64,000 nt of DNA, from contig NZ_SJPQ01000005.1 in the NCBI RefSeq assembly GCF_007859945.1, forward strand, positions 58,121-122,120. Reading direction: 5' to 3'. The stretch comes from Pseudobythopirellula maris (GTDB lineage: Bacteria; Planctomycetota; Planctomycetia; Pirellulales; Lacipirellulaceae). Positions 15,648-24,995 of this stretch are shown here, piece by piece; position 1 is the first letter of the stretch; each line of letters opens with the position of its first letter. Below the pieces are notes generated by a model, which was not told where the DNA came from, ran no database searches, and saw only the letters and a program-made list of their open reading frames with translations. Position numbers and translations under genes: made by a program.

Positions 15648-18518
15648 TCAGTCGTCGAAACTGCGACCGATCTCTTCGATTTTGTAGGCCTCGAACAGGT
15701 CGCCCTCCTTGATGTCGTTGAACCCGGCGAGCTTGATGCCACACTCGTAGCCCTCGCGCACCTCCTTGGCGTCGTCCTTCTCACGCCGCAGGGTGTCGAC
15801 CGCGTAGTCGCCGATGATCGTGTTGTCGCGGATCACCCGCACACGGGCGTCGCGTGAAACCACGCCTTGCAGCACGCGGCAACCGGCGATCGAGCCGATG
15901 CGGCTGATCTTGAACACCAGCTGCACGAGCACGCGGCCGAGCTCGACCTCGCGTTGCTCGGGCTTGAGCATGCCCTCCATCGCCGAGCGGAGCTCGTCGG
16001 TGATCTTGTAGATCACGCCGTAGCGGCGGATCTGGACGCCGACCTCGCTGGCCCGGGCGCGGGCCTTGTCGTCCGGCACGACGTTGAACGCGATGACGAT
16101 CGCGTCCGACGCTTCGGCCAGCACGATGTCGCCCTCGGTGATGCCGCCGACGCCCTTCTGCAGGATGCGGAGTCGCACCTCGGGGTGGTCGAGCTTCTCG
16201 AGCTCTTTCTCGATCGCCTCGATCGAGCCACGCACGTCGGCCCGGATGATGAGGTTGAGGGTCTGCACCTCTTCGGCGCCTTCGAGGCGGTCGAACAGGT
16301 TCTCGAGCGTCACCTGCTGGTAGCCGGTGGCGCCGAGGAAGTCGGAGCGTTCGGCGTGCGCGCGGGCCTCGGCGATCTCGCGTGCCTGCGAGATGTCGTC
16401 GAGCACGTACATCCGCTCGCCGGCGCCCGGCGCCGTGTCGAGACCGGTCAGGTTGACCGGCGTGCTCGGCAGCGCCTCGGTCAGCCGCTTCTTGGGGTCG
16501 AGCGGGTCGTACATCGCCTTGACGCGTCCGTAGGCGTCGCCGCAGACGATGATGTCGCCCACCCGCAGCGTGCCGTTGGTGACCATCACCTTGGTGACGA
16601 CGCCGCGGTCCGAGTCTTGCTGCGACTCGAGGCAGGCGCCGATCGCCGGGCGATTCGGATTGGCGGTGTACTCGTGCAACTCGGCGACGGTGAGCAGCGT
16701 GTCGAGCAGGTCGTCGAGCCCCTCGCCCGTCATGGCGCTGGTCTTGATGACCTCGACCTCGCCGCCCCACTCGCTCGGCAGCAAGTCGTTGGCCGCCAGG
16801 CCCTGCATGGCGCGGTTGATGTCGACGCCAGGCAGGTCGCACTTGTTCAGGGCGACGACGATCGGCACGTCGGCCGCCTTGGCGTGCGAGATCGCCTCTT
16901 CGGTTTGGGGCATGACGCCGTCGTCGGCCGCCACCACGATGACCGCGATGTCGGTCACGTTGGCGCCGCGGGCGCGCATCTCGGTGAACGCGGCGTGGCC
17001 CGGCGTGTCGACAAAGGCGATCGGCTTGTTGTCCTTGTCGATCTGGTACGCGCGGATGTGCTGCGTGATGCCTCCGCTCTCGCCGCCGGCCACGTCGATG
17101 CCGATCAGCTTGTCGAGCAGCGACGTCTTGCCGTGGTCGACGTGCCCCAGGAACGTGATCACGGGGGCCCGGGCGACGAGGTCCTCGGCCGGGTCCTCGC
17201 GGTCTTCCAGGGCCGTGAGCACGCGGTCTTCGAGCGTCTCGGGCTGGGCGAAATCGACGTCGAGGTCGAGCTCGGCGGCGATGAACTCGGTCAGCTCCGG
17301 GTCGATCTGAGCCGTGATGGTGGTCATCACGCCCTCGGCCATCAGGATCCGCAAGATCTGGGCCGCCGGCACGCCGGCCGACTCACTCAGTTCCTTGACC
17401 GTGCACGGCAGCTGGACGGTGATGCGGCCCTTGCGCGGGGCGGCGGTGTTGATGCCTGTGCGTTTGCGCCGGGTGCGGAACGAACGGCGCGGCATGCGCG
17501 AAGAGCCGCCCGAGCGGTTGCGGCTGAGCTGACGCTGCTCGCGGCCGCCGAGCATCGGCTTGTTGGGGTCGCGTGCGGCGGCGCCTCCGGCGGCGGTCCC
17601 ACGACCGCGTCCGCCGGTCTCGTCGGTGCGGCTGCGGATCTTCTCGGCCTCGAGGGTCCGCTCGGCGCGCTTCAGGTGAGCGGCGAGCGGCTTGGCGCCG
17701 ATCTTCCCGCCGGTGAGCACCTCGGCCGGCAGCTTCATGTCGGGCTTCTGCGCCGGGCCGCCCTCTTCCTTGGCGGTCTTCTTCGGAGCGGCCGGCGCTG
17801 CGGTCGGCATGGCGGCCAGCTTGACCACGGGGCGCGGCTTGGGGGCGTCGCCCTGCTTGCGGGGCGTCTTGGCGCCTTGGCCGCCACCACCGCCGCCGCC
17901 GCCGACGACCGGCATCCGGCCGCTGCCGCCGCCGGGGGTCATGTAGTCTTCACGACGCACCATGCCGGCCAACGGGCCGGGGCGCGAGAGGTCGGAACGC
18001 TCCTCGGTCGAGGACTCGGCGGCTTCCGAGCCGCCGGCGTCTTCTCCGGCCGGCTTGGCTTCGCTCGACTGAGGCTCAGTCGGCTTCGCTTCGGCCGCTT
18101 CTCCGGCGGGCGTTGGCTGGGGGGCTTCCGCGGGCGCCGGCGTGGCCGGCGGCTCCGACGCGTCCGCGGCCACGGCGGCATCGGGCGTTTCGGCGGGGGC
18201 CTCGGGCGCGGGGTCGGCGGGCGGCTTGGGATCGGCCTTCTTGGGGACGATCACCCGCATGCGGCCGGTCTTGGAGTCGGGGCGCGAGGGGCGCTCCATT
18301 GCCGGGGGGGCCTTTGGCGTGCTACCGCCACCGCCGCCCGAGGGCGCAGCGCCCGACGGCTTGTTGGACAAGAAGTCCTTGACCTTGGCAACCTCGTCGT
18401 CGGACAAGCTAGCCAGGGCCGAGCCCTTGCCTGTCACGCCCGCGCGGGTGCAGATATCGACCAGCTCTTTGCTGTCGACTGCGAGTTCCTTCGCCAGGGA
18501 ATAGATGCGAACCGCCAA
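15648..18518 (-). CDS. infB: Translation initiation factor IF-2
   Basis: The 956-aa GTPase brings initiator tRNA to the 30S subunit. It starts at a TTG codon (18518), with GGGAGAG upstream; the conserved IF2_N motif VRIYSLAKELAVDSKELVDI begins two residues in. Residues 55-340 are a long Pro/Ala/Glu-rich linker. A second IF2_N-type segment lies at about 365-420 (KGRITVQLPCTVKELSESAG). The G domain follows near residue 456, with GHVDHGKTS (G1), DTPGH (G3) and NKCD (G4). Domains II, III and the C-terminal fMet-tRNA-binding domains are intact to the end. A 529-base gap separates it from nusA, so it may have its own leader or promoter. A TTG start for such an abundant factor suggests translational tuning. 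Confidence 0.96.
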   Translation of the reverse strand: MAVRIYSLAKELAVDSKELVDICTRAGVTGKGSALASLSDDEVAKVKDFLSNKPSGAAPSGGGGGSTPKAPPAMERPSRPDSKTGRMRVIVPKKADPKPPADPAPEAPAETPDAAVAADASEPPATPAPAEAPQPTPAGEAAEAKPTEPQSSEAKPAGEDAGGSEAAESSTEERSDLSRPGPLAGMVRREDYMTPGGGSGRMPVVGGGGGGGGQGAKTPRKQGDAPKPRPVVKLAAMPTAAPAAPKKTAKEEGGPAQKPDMKLPAEVLTGGKIGAKPLAAHLKRAERTLEAEKIRSRTDETGGRGRGTAAGGAAARDPNKPMLGGREQRQLSRNRSGGSSRMPRRSFRTRRKRTGINTAAPRKGRITVQLPCTVKELSESAGVPAAQILRILMAEGVMTTITAQIDPELTEFIAAELDLDVDFAQPETLEDRVLTALEDREDPAEDLVARAPVITFLGHVDHGKTSLLDKLIGIDVAGGESGGITQHIRAYQIDKDNKPIAFVDTPGHAAFTEMRARGANVTDIAVIVVAADDGVMPQTEEAISHAKAADVPIVVALNKCDLPGVDINRAMQGLAANDLLPSEWGGEVEVIKTSAMTGEGLDDLLDTLLTVAELHEYTANPNRPAIGACLESQQDSDRGVVTKVMVTNGTLRVGDIIVCGDAYGRVKAMYDPLDPKKRLTEALPSTPVNLTGLDTAPGAGERMYVLDDISQAREIAEARAHAERSDFLGATGYQQVTLENLFDRLEGAEEVQTLNLIIRADVRGSIEAIEKELEKLDHPEVRLRILQKGVGGITEGDIVLAEASDAIVIAFNVVPDDKARARASEVGVQIRRYGVIYKITDELRSAMEGMLKPEQREVELGRVLVQLVFKISRIGSIAGCRVLQGVVSRDARVRVIRDNTIIGDYAVDTLRREKDDAKEVREGYECGIKLAGFNDIKEGDLFEAYKIEEIGRSFDD

Positions 18519-19047
18519 GAGTTTTACTCTCCCATTGTCGCCCGAGTCGCGGGGCCTGGCGGGCCTCTACGCGCGTTGGGTCGGTCGTGTCGTTTAAGAG
18601 GTCATGAACGTGTCTCCCGACAAGCGACCGCCAATTGCCTTGACGGGCGTTTTTCGTTCGTTTGTTTTGGTAGGTTCGCTCGAGGCGGGTGGCCGCGAGC
18701 CCTGTTCCGTTAGCCTGTTACGCCAGCACTGTATCGTCGCTTGCCAACGGTCTTCGCCTCTGGTTGTGGCGAAGACCCGCTATTATGCAGCGCCTCGGGC
18801 CACACACGCGAGGGGCCCCTGTGGCGTTTTGGGGAGTTTTCCGTAGAAAACTCCCCTTATATGTCTCGAATCGGTCACCACGGTCGGGCTGGCGGGTCTT
18901 GCAGTTGGCCCCAGTCCCGGCTGGCAGCACGGCCAGTCCCGGTTGCCAGCACGGGGCCAGCAGTGGGGGGGAGCCGCTTGCCGTGCCGCTGATCAGCGGG
19001 CGAACGCGTCGCCCGGAGCCAGGGGAGCCCGACCGCCGTGTGGTCGG
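18519..19047. other. Long nusA-infB intergenic leader with hairpins
   Basis: There is no gene, although nusA and infB are usually close. It contains a perfect 10-bp hairpin at 18749-18777 (GGTCTTCGCC / GGCGAAGACC), a 10-bp hairpin at 18831-18856 (GGGGAGTTTT / AAAACTCCCC) and a short tandem repeat near 18908-18950 (CAGTCCCGG..GCCAGCACGG twice). Neither hairpin is followed by a T-run on the minus strand. They may be leader structures of the infB mRNA; this is inference. Confidence 0.5.
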
Positions 19048-20514
19048 TTATTTGCTCGCCTCGGGGCTTGCGGGGGTCGGCTCTTCTTCTTCGCCCGTCG
19101 CCGCTTCGGCGGCAGGCTCCTCGGCGACAGCCTCCTCGCTGGCGGCCTCTGCGGCCGGCGCGACATCGGCTGGGGCTTCTTCGGTGGCTGGGGCTTCTTC
19201 GGTCGCAGCCTCCTCGGTCGCATCCACTTCGGGGGCGTCGCCCTCGGCGCCAGCCTCGGCGGCTTCGCCGCCTTCGGTGGCGGCCTGGGCCTCAGCCAGC
19301 TTGGCGTCGGCCTCTGCTTGCCGCTGCTGTTCCTTCTTGAGCCGGCGGGCGGCGACGGCGGCCGCTTCGGCCTCTTCGGCCCGGTTTTCGGCTTGTTCGA
19401 CGATGTGGTTGACGACCTCCTCGCTGATGCCGCCCATCTCCATCAGGTCGTCGGGCTCGATGATCGACAGGTCGTCGTAGCTGAGGAAGCCCTCCTCGAC
19501 GAGCCGCTCGGCAACCGAGATCTCCAGCCCCTCGATGGTGCTGTAACCGTCGATCGCGCGGTCGATGTTCTCGGCCAGTTCGTCCTGGGTCATGATCTCG
19601 ATGTCCCAGCCGGAGAGCTTGCTCGCCAGGCGGACGTTCTGGCCGCGGCGGCCGATCGCCAGCGACAGGTTGTCTTCCTGCACGAGCACGATCGCCCGGC
19701 CGAGCATCTTGCAGAGGATCACCTGATCGACCTCGGCCGGCTGCAAGGCGTTGGGGATCAGGACCTCGAGGTTGTCGTCCCAGCGGACGATGTCGATCCG
19801 CTCGCCGCTGAGCTCTTCGACGATGTTCTTGATGCGGTTGCCGCGAACGCCGACGCAGGCGCCGACGCAGTCGACGCGGGTGTCGCTGCTCGAGACGGCC
19901 ACCTTCGACCGGTAGCCCGGCTCGCGCGACATGGCGCGGATCTCGATCACGCCGTCGGCGATCTCGGGGATCTCTTGCTCGAACAGGCGCTGCACCAGGG
20001 CGGGCATGCGGCGGCTGAGGATCACCTTCACGCGGCTGCCCGCCTTGCGGACCTCGTACACGGCGGCGCGGATCCGCTCGTTGGCGTGGTGCGTCTCGCC
20101 GGGGATCTGCTCGCTGCGCGGCAGGATCGCTTCGACGTTCGGCAGGGTGACCGTGGCGGCCGCCCCTTCGTAGCGGTTGATCACGCCGCTGACCATCTGG
20201 CCGATCAGCTCGTCGTACTCGTCGTACAGGGCGTCCCGCTCCGCCTCGCGGATCTTCTGGATCATCACCTGCTTGGCGGTCTGGGCGCCGATGCGGCCCA
20301 CCACCTCCTCGGAGTCGAGCTGCTCGCCGTCGCAGTGGGCGGTGATCTCGCCGCTGCTGCGGTCGATCGAAACCAGGATGTCCGCCTCTTCGCCGTAGTA
20401 CTTACCCAACGCCGACACCAAAGCCGCTTCGATCCCCTCGAAAACGATCTCCTTGTCGATGTTCTTGTCGCGATGGATCGCGTCGACAATGCGGAGGATT
20501 TCAGATGCGTTCAT
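19048..20514 (-). CDS. nusA: Transcription termination/antitermination factor NusA
   Basis: The product is 488 aa from ATG 20514; upstream frame is open but non-conserved. NusA binds RNA polymerase and nascent RNA. The N-terminal domain opens [20 protein letters not shown]. An S1 domain lies at about residues 100-170 and two KH domains at about 180-320, with [19 protein letters not shown] and [20 protein letters not shown] helix-hairpin-helix-type acidic-repeat region follows ([20 protein letters not shown]), then an Ala/Glu-rich tail of about 100 residues that is longer than usual. It starts its own unit, because a terminator stands between it and the upstream ketosynthase-like gene. No rimP gene precedes it in this window. 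Confidence 0.95.
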   Translation of the reverse strand: MNASEILRIVDAIHRDKNIDKEIVFEGIEAALVSALGKYYGEEADILVSIDRSSGEITAHCDGEQLDSEEVVGRIGAQTAKQVMIQKIREAERDALYDEYDELIGQMVSGVINRYEGAAATVTLPNVEAILPRSEQIPGETHHANERIRAAVYEVRKAGSRVKVILSRRMPALVQRLFEQEIPEIADGVIEIRAMSREPGYRSKVAVSSSDTRVDCVGACVGVRGNRIKNIVEELSGERIDIVRWDDNLEVLIPNALQPAEVDQVILCKMLGRAIVLVQEDNLSLAIGRRGQNVRLASKLSGWDIEIMTQDELAENIDRAIDGYSTIEGLEISVAERLVEEGFLSYDDLSIIEPDDLMEMGGISEEVVNHIVEQAENRAEEAEAAAVAARRLKKEQQRQAEADAKLAEAQAATEGGEAAEAGAEGDAPEVDATEEAATEEAPATEEAPADVAPAAEAASEEAVAEEPAAEAATGEEEEPTPASPEASK

Positions 20515-20634
20515 GGCGTTGTGGCGGCGGTGCTGGCGCCGCGGACGATACGGGTTGTCGGGTTGTACAGTGACGCCGCGTGGTTCGATTGCGAGGCGGC
20601 GAACTGGCCGGGCCGCTCGGTCGCGGTGCGGCGA

Positions 20635-20659
20635 CAAAAAAACCGGCTTAGCGCCGGCT
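20635..20659 (-). terminator. Rho-independent terminator
   Basis: Read on the minus strand there is a stem CCGGC/GCCGG (20653-20657 with 20643-20647), extendable by a G-T and an A-T pair, followed by seven T. It stands about 150 bases after the stop of the ketosynthase-like gene and before nusA, so it separates the two transcription units. Confidence 0.65.
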
Positions 20660-20811
20660 CCGTGTCTCGCAATCGTGTCTCACGTGGGTCGCACTCCGCC
20701 ACGGGCGGGCGTGAGCGGCCCGCGGCAAGTCGTTCAAGGCTACCGCCGGCCCCCCGGAGTGTCAACCTACGCGTGCTCGTCCCGTTCCCGATAAACGGGC
20801 CAGCCGGACGT

Positions 20812-22161
20812 TCAACCGGTCTGGGCGACACAAACCGCCGCCGCTTGCCCCTGCGGGGTGGTGTTGACCGTCGCAAAGCGATCGCCCGGGGCGACACCCC
20901 CCTCGGTGGCCACCCGAATCGGGCAGTCGGCCGAGGGGTCCTCGCAGTTGAGCGTACGCGGCAACTCGCCGTGGCGGGTCGCCAGCAGGCTCGCCACCAG
21001 TTCGACCACGCCGCCGCCGGCGCCGAGGTTGCCAAAGTAACTCTTGGGGGCGAACACCGGCGTGGCGCCGGCCGCGTCGCCGAGTGCGGCTCGCAGGCCC
21101 TCGGCCTCTTGGCGGTCGGCGTCGGGGGCGCCGATGCCGTGGGCGTTGACGTGCCCCAGCCGGTCGGCTGTCCAGTCGGCGTCGCGGAGCGCTGCCTTGA
21201 GCGCCTGGGCGATCGCCACGTCGTTGCGGCCGACGAGCTGGTTGGTTTCCGGGTTGTGGGTCGACACCTGAGAAGAGCCGAAGCCGACGACCTCGCCGTA
21301 AACCTCGGCCCCGCGGGCTTGGGCCGATTCGAGCGTTTCGAGCACCAGCATGCCGGCGCCCTCGCCGCAGACCATGCCCGCAGCGTTCGTGTCGAACGGG
21401 CGGCTCGCCTTGACGGGGTCGATGTCGCCCAGGGCGAGCCGGTCGGACTGGAGCGTGTGGATCGCCTGCATCGGCATGATCCGCGTGCCGGTGGCGCCCG
21501 CCACCATGCGGTCGGCGTGCCCGCGGGCGATCGTCCGCAGCGCCTCGCCCACGGCCATCAGGCCCGACGCCTCACGCATCGTCAGCGAATTATTGGGCCC
21601 GCGCAGGTCGTTGAAGATCGCGATGTGGCTGGCCGGCATGTTGGGCAGGTACTTGAGCATCCACAGCGGCTCGACCTCGTCGAGGCCTTCTTCGCCCCAG
21701 ATGTCGAGGCTGAAAGGACCGTTCTCGGTGCACTTGGCCATGCCGCCGACGAAGTCTTGCGGCAGGGTGAGCATGTAGTCGCTGCCCAGGACCACGCCGC
21801 TGCGCTCGGGATCGGGCGCCGCGTCCTCGGCGCCGTAGCCGGCGTCGGTCAGTGCGAGCTGCGCCGCGGCGACGGCCATTTGCGTTTCGCGGCACATGAG
21901 CTTGAGGCCCTTGCGGATCGCCTTCTTGGTCTCCTTCGTGAGGGGGCCGAAGTCGTCGATCTTGCCGCTGAACGTGTGGGCCTCGGCCGCGAAGCGGGGC
22001 GAGGTGGCGTCTTGGGGAAAGCGGTCGCTTGCGGCGACGCCGCTGCGGCCCGCGACGAGCGATTCCCAGAGCGCATCGGCCGAATCGCCGATCGGGCTGA
22101 TGAGCCCTACGCCCGTGATCACCACGCGCCTGTCGTTGGTCGTATTGGGTGTGCTAGCCAT
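20812..22161 (-). CDS. Beta-ketoacyl synthase homologue lacking the catalytic Cys (chain-length-factor-like)
   Basis: The 449-aa product has the thiolase fold of FabF, with ITGVGLISPIGDS at the start, KASRPFDTNAAGMVCGEGAG, and VNAHGIGAP near residue 340. Aligned without gaps to the FabF of this window, the active-site Cys163 position is Glu197 (MREASG in place of TACASA). The second catalytic His is Asn378 (KSYFGNLG in place of KSQLGHLL). His341 and Lys373 remain. Condensation is therefore unlikely. In polyketide systems similar changes mark chain-length factors (KS-beta) or decarboxylating KSQ domains, but those carry Gln, not Glu. No partner ketosynthase or acyl carrier protein is adjacent; the fab cluster is 5 kb away. 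A terminator follows it. Confidence 0.85.
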   Translation of the reverse strand: MASTPNTTNDRRVVITGVGLISPIGDSADALWESLVAGRSGVAASDRFPQDATSPRFAAEAHTFSGKIDDFGPLTKETKKAIRKGLKLMCRETQMAVAAAQLALTDAGYGAEDAAPDPERSGVVLGSDYMLTLPQDFVGGMAKCTENGPFSLDIWGEEGLDEVEPLWMLKYLPNMPASHIAIFNDLRGPNNSLTMREASGLMAVGEALRTIARGHADRMVAGATGTRIMPMQAIHTLQSDRLALGDIDPVKASRPFDTNAAGMVCGEGAGMLVLETLESAQARGAEVYGEVVGFGSSQVSTHNPETNQLVGRNDVAIAQALKAALRDADWTADRLGHVNAHGIGAPDADRQEAEGLRAALGDAAGATPVFAPKSYFGNLGAGGGVVELVASLLATRHGELPRTLNCEDPSADCPIRVATEGGVAPGDRFATVNTTPQGQAAAVCVAQTG

Positions 22162-22251
22162 AGACCCAATAGCGTAGCAAACCGCTTAGTGGGACGGGGA
22201 GGGGGGCCGCGGGCCGGATGCCCGCAGCTGGCGTGCGTGGTCGCGGGTGTC

Positions 22252-23493
22252 TCAGTAACGCCCGCTGAAAGAGCCGGGGCGGGCGGCCGTGGAGACCCCG
22301 CCTCGGGCGGCCGACGGCGTGATCGAGTTCTTGACCTCGATGAACAAGAGCGCGTCGGCCCGGGGCGGCGACTTGAGCATCGGCAGCACCGCGCTGAGGG
22401 GGTTGCCGCCCGATTCGTCCGGCGTCGGCGTGGCCACCACCCCCATCGAGAGCAGCAGCACCTGGTCCGACGGCCAGCGGAACCGCTCGTGCAGGTTCGC
22501 CATCGTCATCTGCGGCACGTCGATCTTCATCTTCTGCGAGGTGTTCATCGCCGAGGGCAGGTCGAGCGTCACCGGCACGAGCTTCTCGATCTGGTTGAGC
22601 CGCAGCTTGACCACCGCCTCGGCCGACGTGAGGTCGAGCGACAGCAGCGGGTTGAACTCCAACGCGGCGCCCTCTTCGAGCTGCCCCGGCTCGGGCTGGA
22701 AGCCGGGCCAGGCGTTCGCCGTGCGGACGATCCCCTTCACGTAGCCGCGTGGGCGCATCGTCGAGAACACGGTCGACTGGCCGTTCGGCACGACCTGGTT
22801 GGCGGCGTTGTACTCACGGTAGTCGCCGCGGCGCTGCAGCTCGGAGAGGAGCAGCGCATAGTTTTCCTTGGGCATGATCCACCCCTGCAGCCCCGGCGAC
22901 TGCACCGGGATTGGGGTGAGCAGGCCGAGCGCCTTGGCCCGCCAGTTCGGGTTTCGCACCGCCGCCACCCGCATCGAGAACGCCCGCTCGGCCGAGCGGC
23001 TGTTGACGAAGCGGTCGACGATGTCGGCCACGATGTTTTGCATCTCGGGCGTGTGATAGACGGTGAGCGTGTCGCGGCTGGCGTTCATCAGGCCGAAGGT
23101 CTCGCTGTGCCAGGCGTCGTAGCCGGTCTCTCGGAGGATCCAGTCGACGATCGCCTGCTGCGGCTTGGCGGCGTCGCCCATCCGCATGGTGTAGGGCCTG
23201 ATGTCGTACTCTCGCCACTTTTGGTCGGCGTCGTTCGGCAGGTGGGCGTTGCCCTCGGTCACCCGTGCGCGGCGCGGCCCGTTCGTGCCGACGGGCGCCA
23301 TTTGCGATTCGGCCGTGGCGGCGGACGGCGTTGCCGCGGCGCTCACAGACGCGTTGGCGCTGGGCGGGCTGGGCGCCGCCGAGGAGCCGTAGCGGCCGTT
23401 GGGCGCGGAGCCCCAGTCGCCCAATTGGGCGGAGGCGTGCGGGACGCTAAAGATCGTCGCGGCCAGGAGGGCCGCCAAGGTTCGCCGCATCAT
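22252..23493 (-). CDS. Exported protein with a secretin N-domain-like region
   Basis: The 413-aa product has a signal peptide (MMRRTLAALLAATIFSVPHASAQ). A Ser/Ala/Pro-rich linker runs to about residue 80. The next part, YDIRPYTMRMGDAAKPQQAI followed by LMNASRDTLTVYHTPEMQNI, has the beta-alpha-beta rhythm of secretin N domains (a variable linked to hits at VADIVDRFVNSRSAERAFSM). The rest is beta-rich with no secretin pore domain visible. A role in an envelope-spanning complex is possible but not shown. It is 140 bases downstream of the PEP-CTERM protease gene and 90 bases before the ketosynthase-like gene. Confidence 0.55.
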   Translation of the reverse strand: MMRRTLAALLAATIFSVPHASAQLGDWGSAPNGRYGSSAAPSPPSANASVSAAATPSAATAESQMAPVGTNGPRRARVTEGNAHLPNDADQKWREYDIRPYTMRMGDAAKPQQAIVDWILRETGYDAWHSETFGLMNASRDTLTVYHTPEMQNIVADIVDRFVNSRSAERAFSMRVAAVRNPNWRAKALGLLTPIPVQSPGLQGWIMPKENYALLLSELQRRGDYREYNAANQVVPNGQSTVFSTMRPRGYVKGIVRTANAWPGFQPEPGQLEEGAALEFNPLLSLDLTSAEAVVKLRLNQIEKLVPVTLDLPSAMNTSQKMKIDVPQMTMANLHERFRWPSDQVLLLSMGVVATPTPDESGGNPLSAVLPMLKSPPRADALLFIEVKNSITPSAARGGVSTAARPGSFSGRY

Positions 23494-23633
23494 GCCGAGC
23501 GCTTTCCGGTTTACGGTCTCGCTTCGCGCATCGAGAGCCGGGGGGCGTCTCGCACGCAGGGTTCAGGGGCGGGGATGGTAGGGGCTCCCCCCCGATCGAA
23601 GCAAGACAGAACGCCCCGGGTCCGCCGGCGGTG

Positions 23634-24866
23634 CTAGCGGCGGCGGAGCAGCACCGCGGCGGCGCTGGCTATCAGCAGCGCGGCGCCCGGCTCGGGCACG
23701 CTGGTCCCCTGCGCCAGGCCGGGGAGTGTGTCGCCGAAGTGGCTGACCCAGGCGTCGTAGTCGGCGGTTTTCACCACGCCGCCGACGGCCGGGTCGCGGT
23801 TGGGCAACGCGTAAGAAGTGCCGCGACGGTCGCGCCACACGGTGAAGTCGGCCGCGTCGACCACGCCGTTGTTGTTGTAGTCGCCCACCAGCAGCGGGAC
23901 CTCGGGCTCGACGAGGCTCCAGCCGAGGTCGGTCAACGCCGCGGCGTCGAGCGCGGTGAGCAGCTTGCGTTCGCCGCCCAGCAGGCCCGGCGTGAGCGAC
24001 GCCTCTTGGCTCGCTAGGCCGCCGTAGACCCGGCTGGTGGTCTGATCCAACCAGTGGCCCGACGGCACGTCGACGTTGGGGTTCTCGCTCGACGGCTCGG
24101 TGTCGAGCGGCACGCGGCCGCCGTACTCCGCCTTCGACGCCGAGCCGTCGAAGCGGTAGGGGTTGGCCACCACCAGGTCGACCCACTCCTGCGAGCCGCC
24201 GTAGCCGAGGGCGTGGGCCAGCTCGTGGATCGCGGTGGAGTAAAAGTCGGTTTGGTTCGCGGCCGGCTGCTTGGTGTGGTCGTAGTTCCAATTCGCGGTC
24301 GTGTCGAAAGAGAGATAGCCGCCCCAGCTGGCGAAGCCGCTCGACTCGCCCCGCTGCAGCAGCGCGTCGACAAAGTCGTCGGTGATCTGTTCGATCTGGT
24401 CGATCTCTTGCGACGAGAACGACCCGTTGGGAGTGCGCGACCAGCCCGGAGAACTCGTGCCGCCGAAGCCGATCGTCGGCCCCGGTATCGACCTGGCGCC
24501 GGCGTAGATGCGGTACTCGTTCGCGTCGAGCGAAAGATTGTAGAGAGTGAGAGGGTTCCCGGTGGCGGGGTGCAGGACGCCGATCTGCGAGGTCCAGATG
24601 ACGCTGCCCGAGGCGACTTGGCTGTAGAAGGGGGCGGGCGTCTGGACCGCGGAGAACGTGTCTTGGAGGATGCCGCTGTAAAAATCAGCCGCCGATTCGA
24701 GCGCGGCCCGCGCCTTCGAGCCGTTGGCCGTCGAGCTGCTGAAGAAGCCGCTGCTGTCGTACGTGTAATCGATCACGATGTCGATCGCCGCCGCCGGCCG
24801 AGTCGCCAGCAGCACGATCGCCAGCAGGGCGAGCCGTCGAGCGATCCGATGTCGTGGGTGAATCAT
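23634..24866 (-). CDS. PEP-CTERM zinc metalloprotease with dockerin-like segment
   Basis: The 410-aa secreted protein starts MIHPRHRIARRLALLAIVLLATRPAAA. Near residue 215 it has HELAHALGYGGSQEW, a HExxHxxG zinc site; the third ligand cannot be assigned by eye. The catalytic region is followed by GDYNNNGVVDAADFTVWRD (about residue 328), a dockerin-like calcium loop, a second weaker loop (VVKTADYDAWVSHFGD) and VPEPGAALLIASAAAVLLRRR as PEP-CTERM tail. The architecture is the same as in the 3538-5127 gene, though the catalytic domains differ outside the zinc motif. The substrate is unknown. Confidence 0.8.
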   Translation of the reverse strand: MIHPRHRIARRLALLAIVLLATRPAAAIDIVIDYTYDSSGFFSSSTANGSKARAALESAADFYSGILQDTFSAVQTPAPFYSQVASGSVIWTSQIGVLHPATGNPLTLYNLSLDANEYRIYAGARSIPGPTIGFGGTSSPGWSRTPNGSFSSQEIDQIEQITDDFVDALLQRGESSGFASWGGYLSFDTTANWNYDHTKQPAANQTDFYSTAIHELAHALGYGGSQEWVDLVVANPYRFDGSASKAEYGGRVPLDTEPSSENPNVDVPSGHWLDQTTSRVYGGLASQEASLTPGLLGGERKLLTALDAAALTDLGWSLVEPEVPLLVGDYNNNGVVDAADFTVWRDRRGTSYALPNRDPAVGGVVKTADYDAWVSHFGDTLPGLAQGTSVPEPGAALLIASAAAVLLRRR

Positions 24867-24995
24867 CCTGACCGCCGGTAGCGTGGAGGCGCGTGCGAGG
24901 GACGCATCGACGGCGACGGAGGGCGCCGCCCGCAGAGCATCCGTATTAAGGCAGTTTATCGCGGCTGGATGACGCCCGCAAATAAAGCGGCCACG

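Noticed and set aside
20514..20637. Longer NusA start 41 codons upstream
   Set aside because: The extension is Arg/Pro-rich and not conserved; [13 protein letters not shown] is the usual NusA beginning.
18943..23637. 1564-codon plus-strand frame
   Set aside because: It is the antisense shadow of nusA, the ketosynthase-like gene and the exported protein; high GC keeps such frames open.
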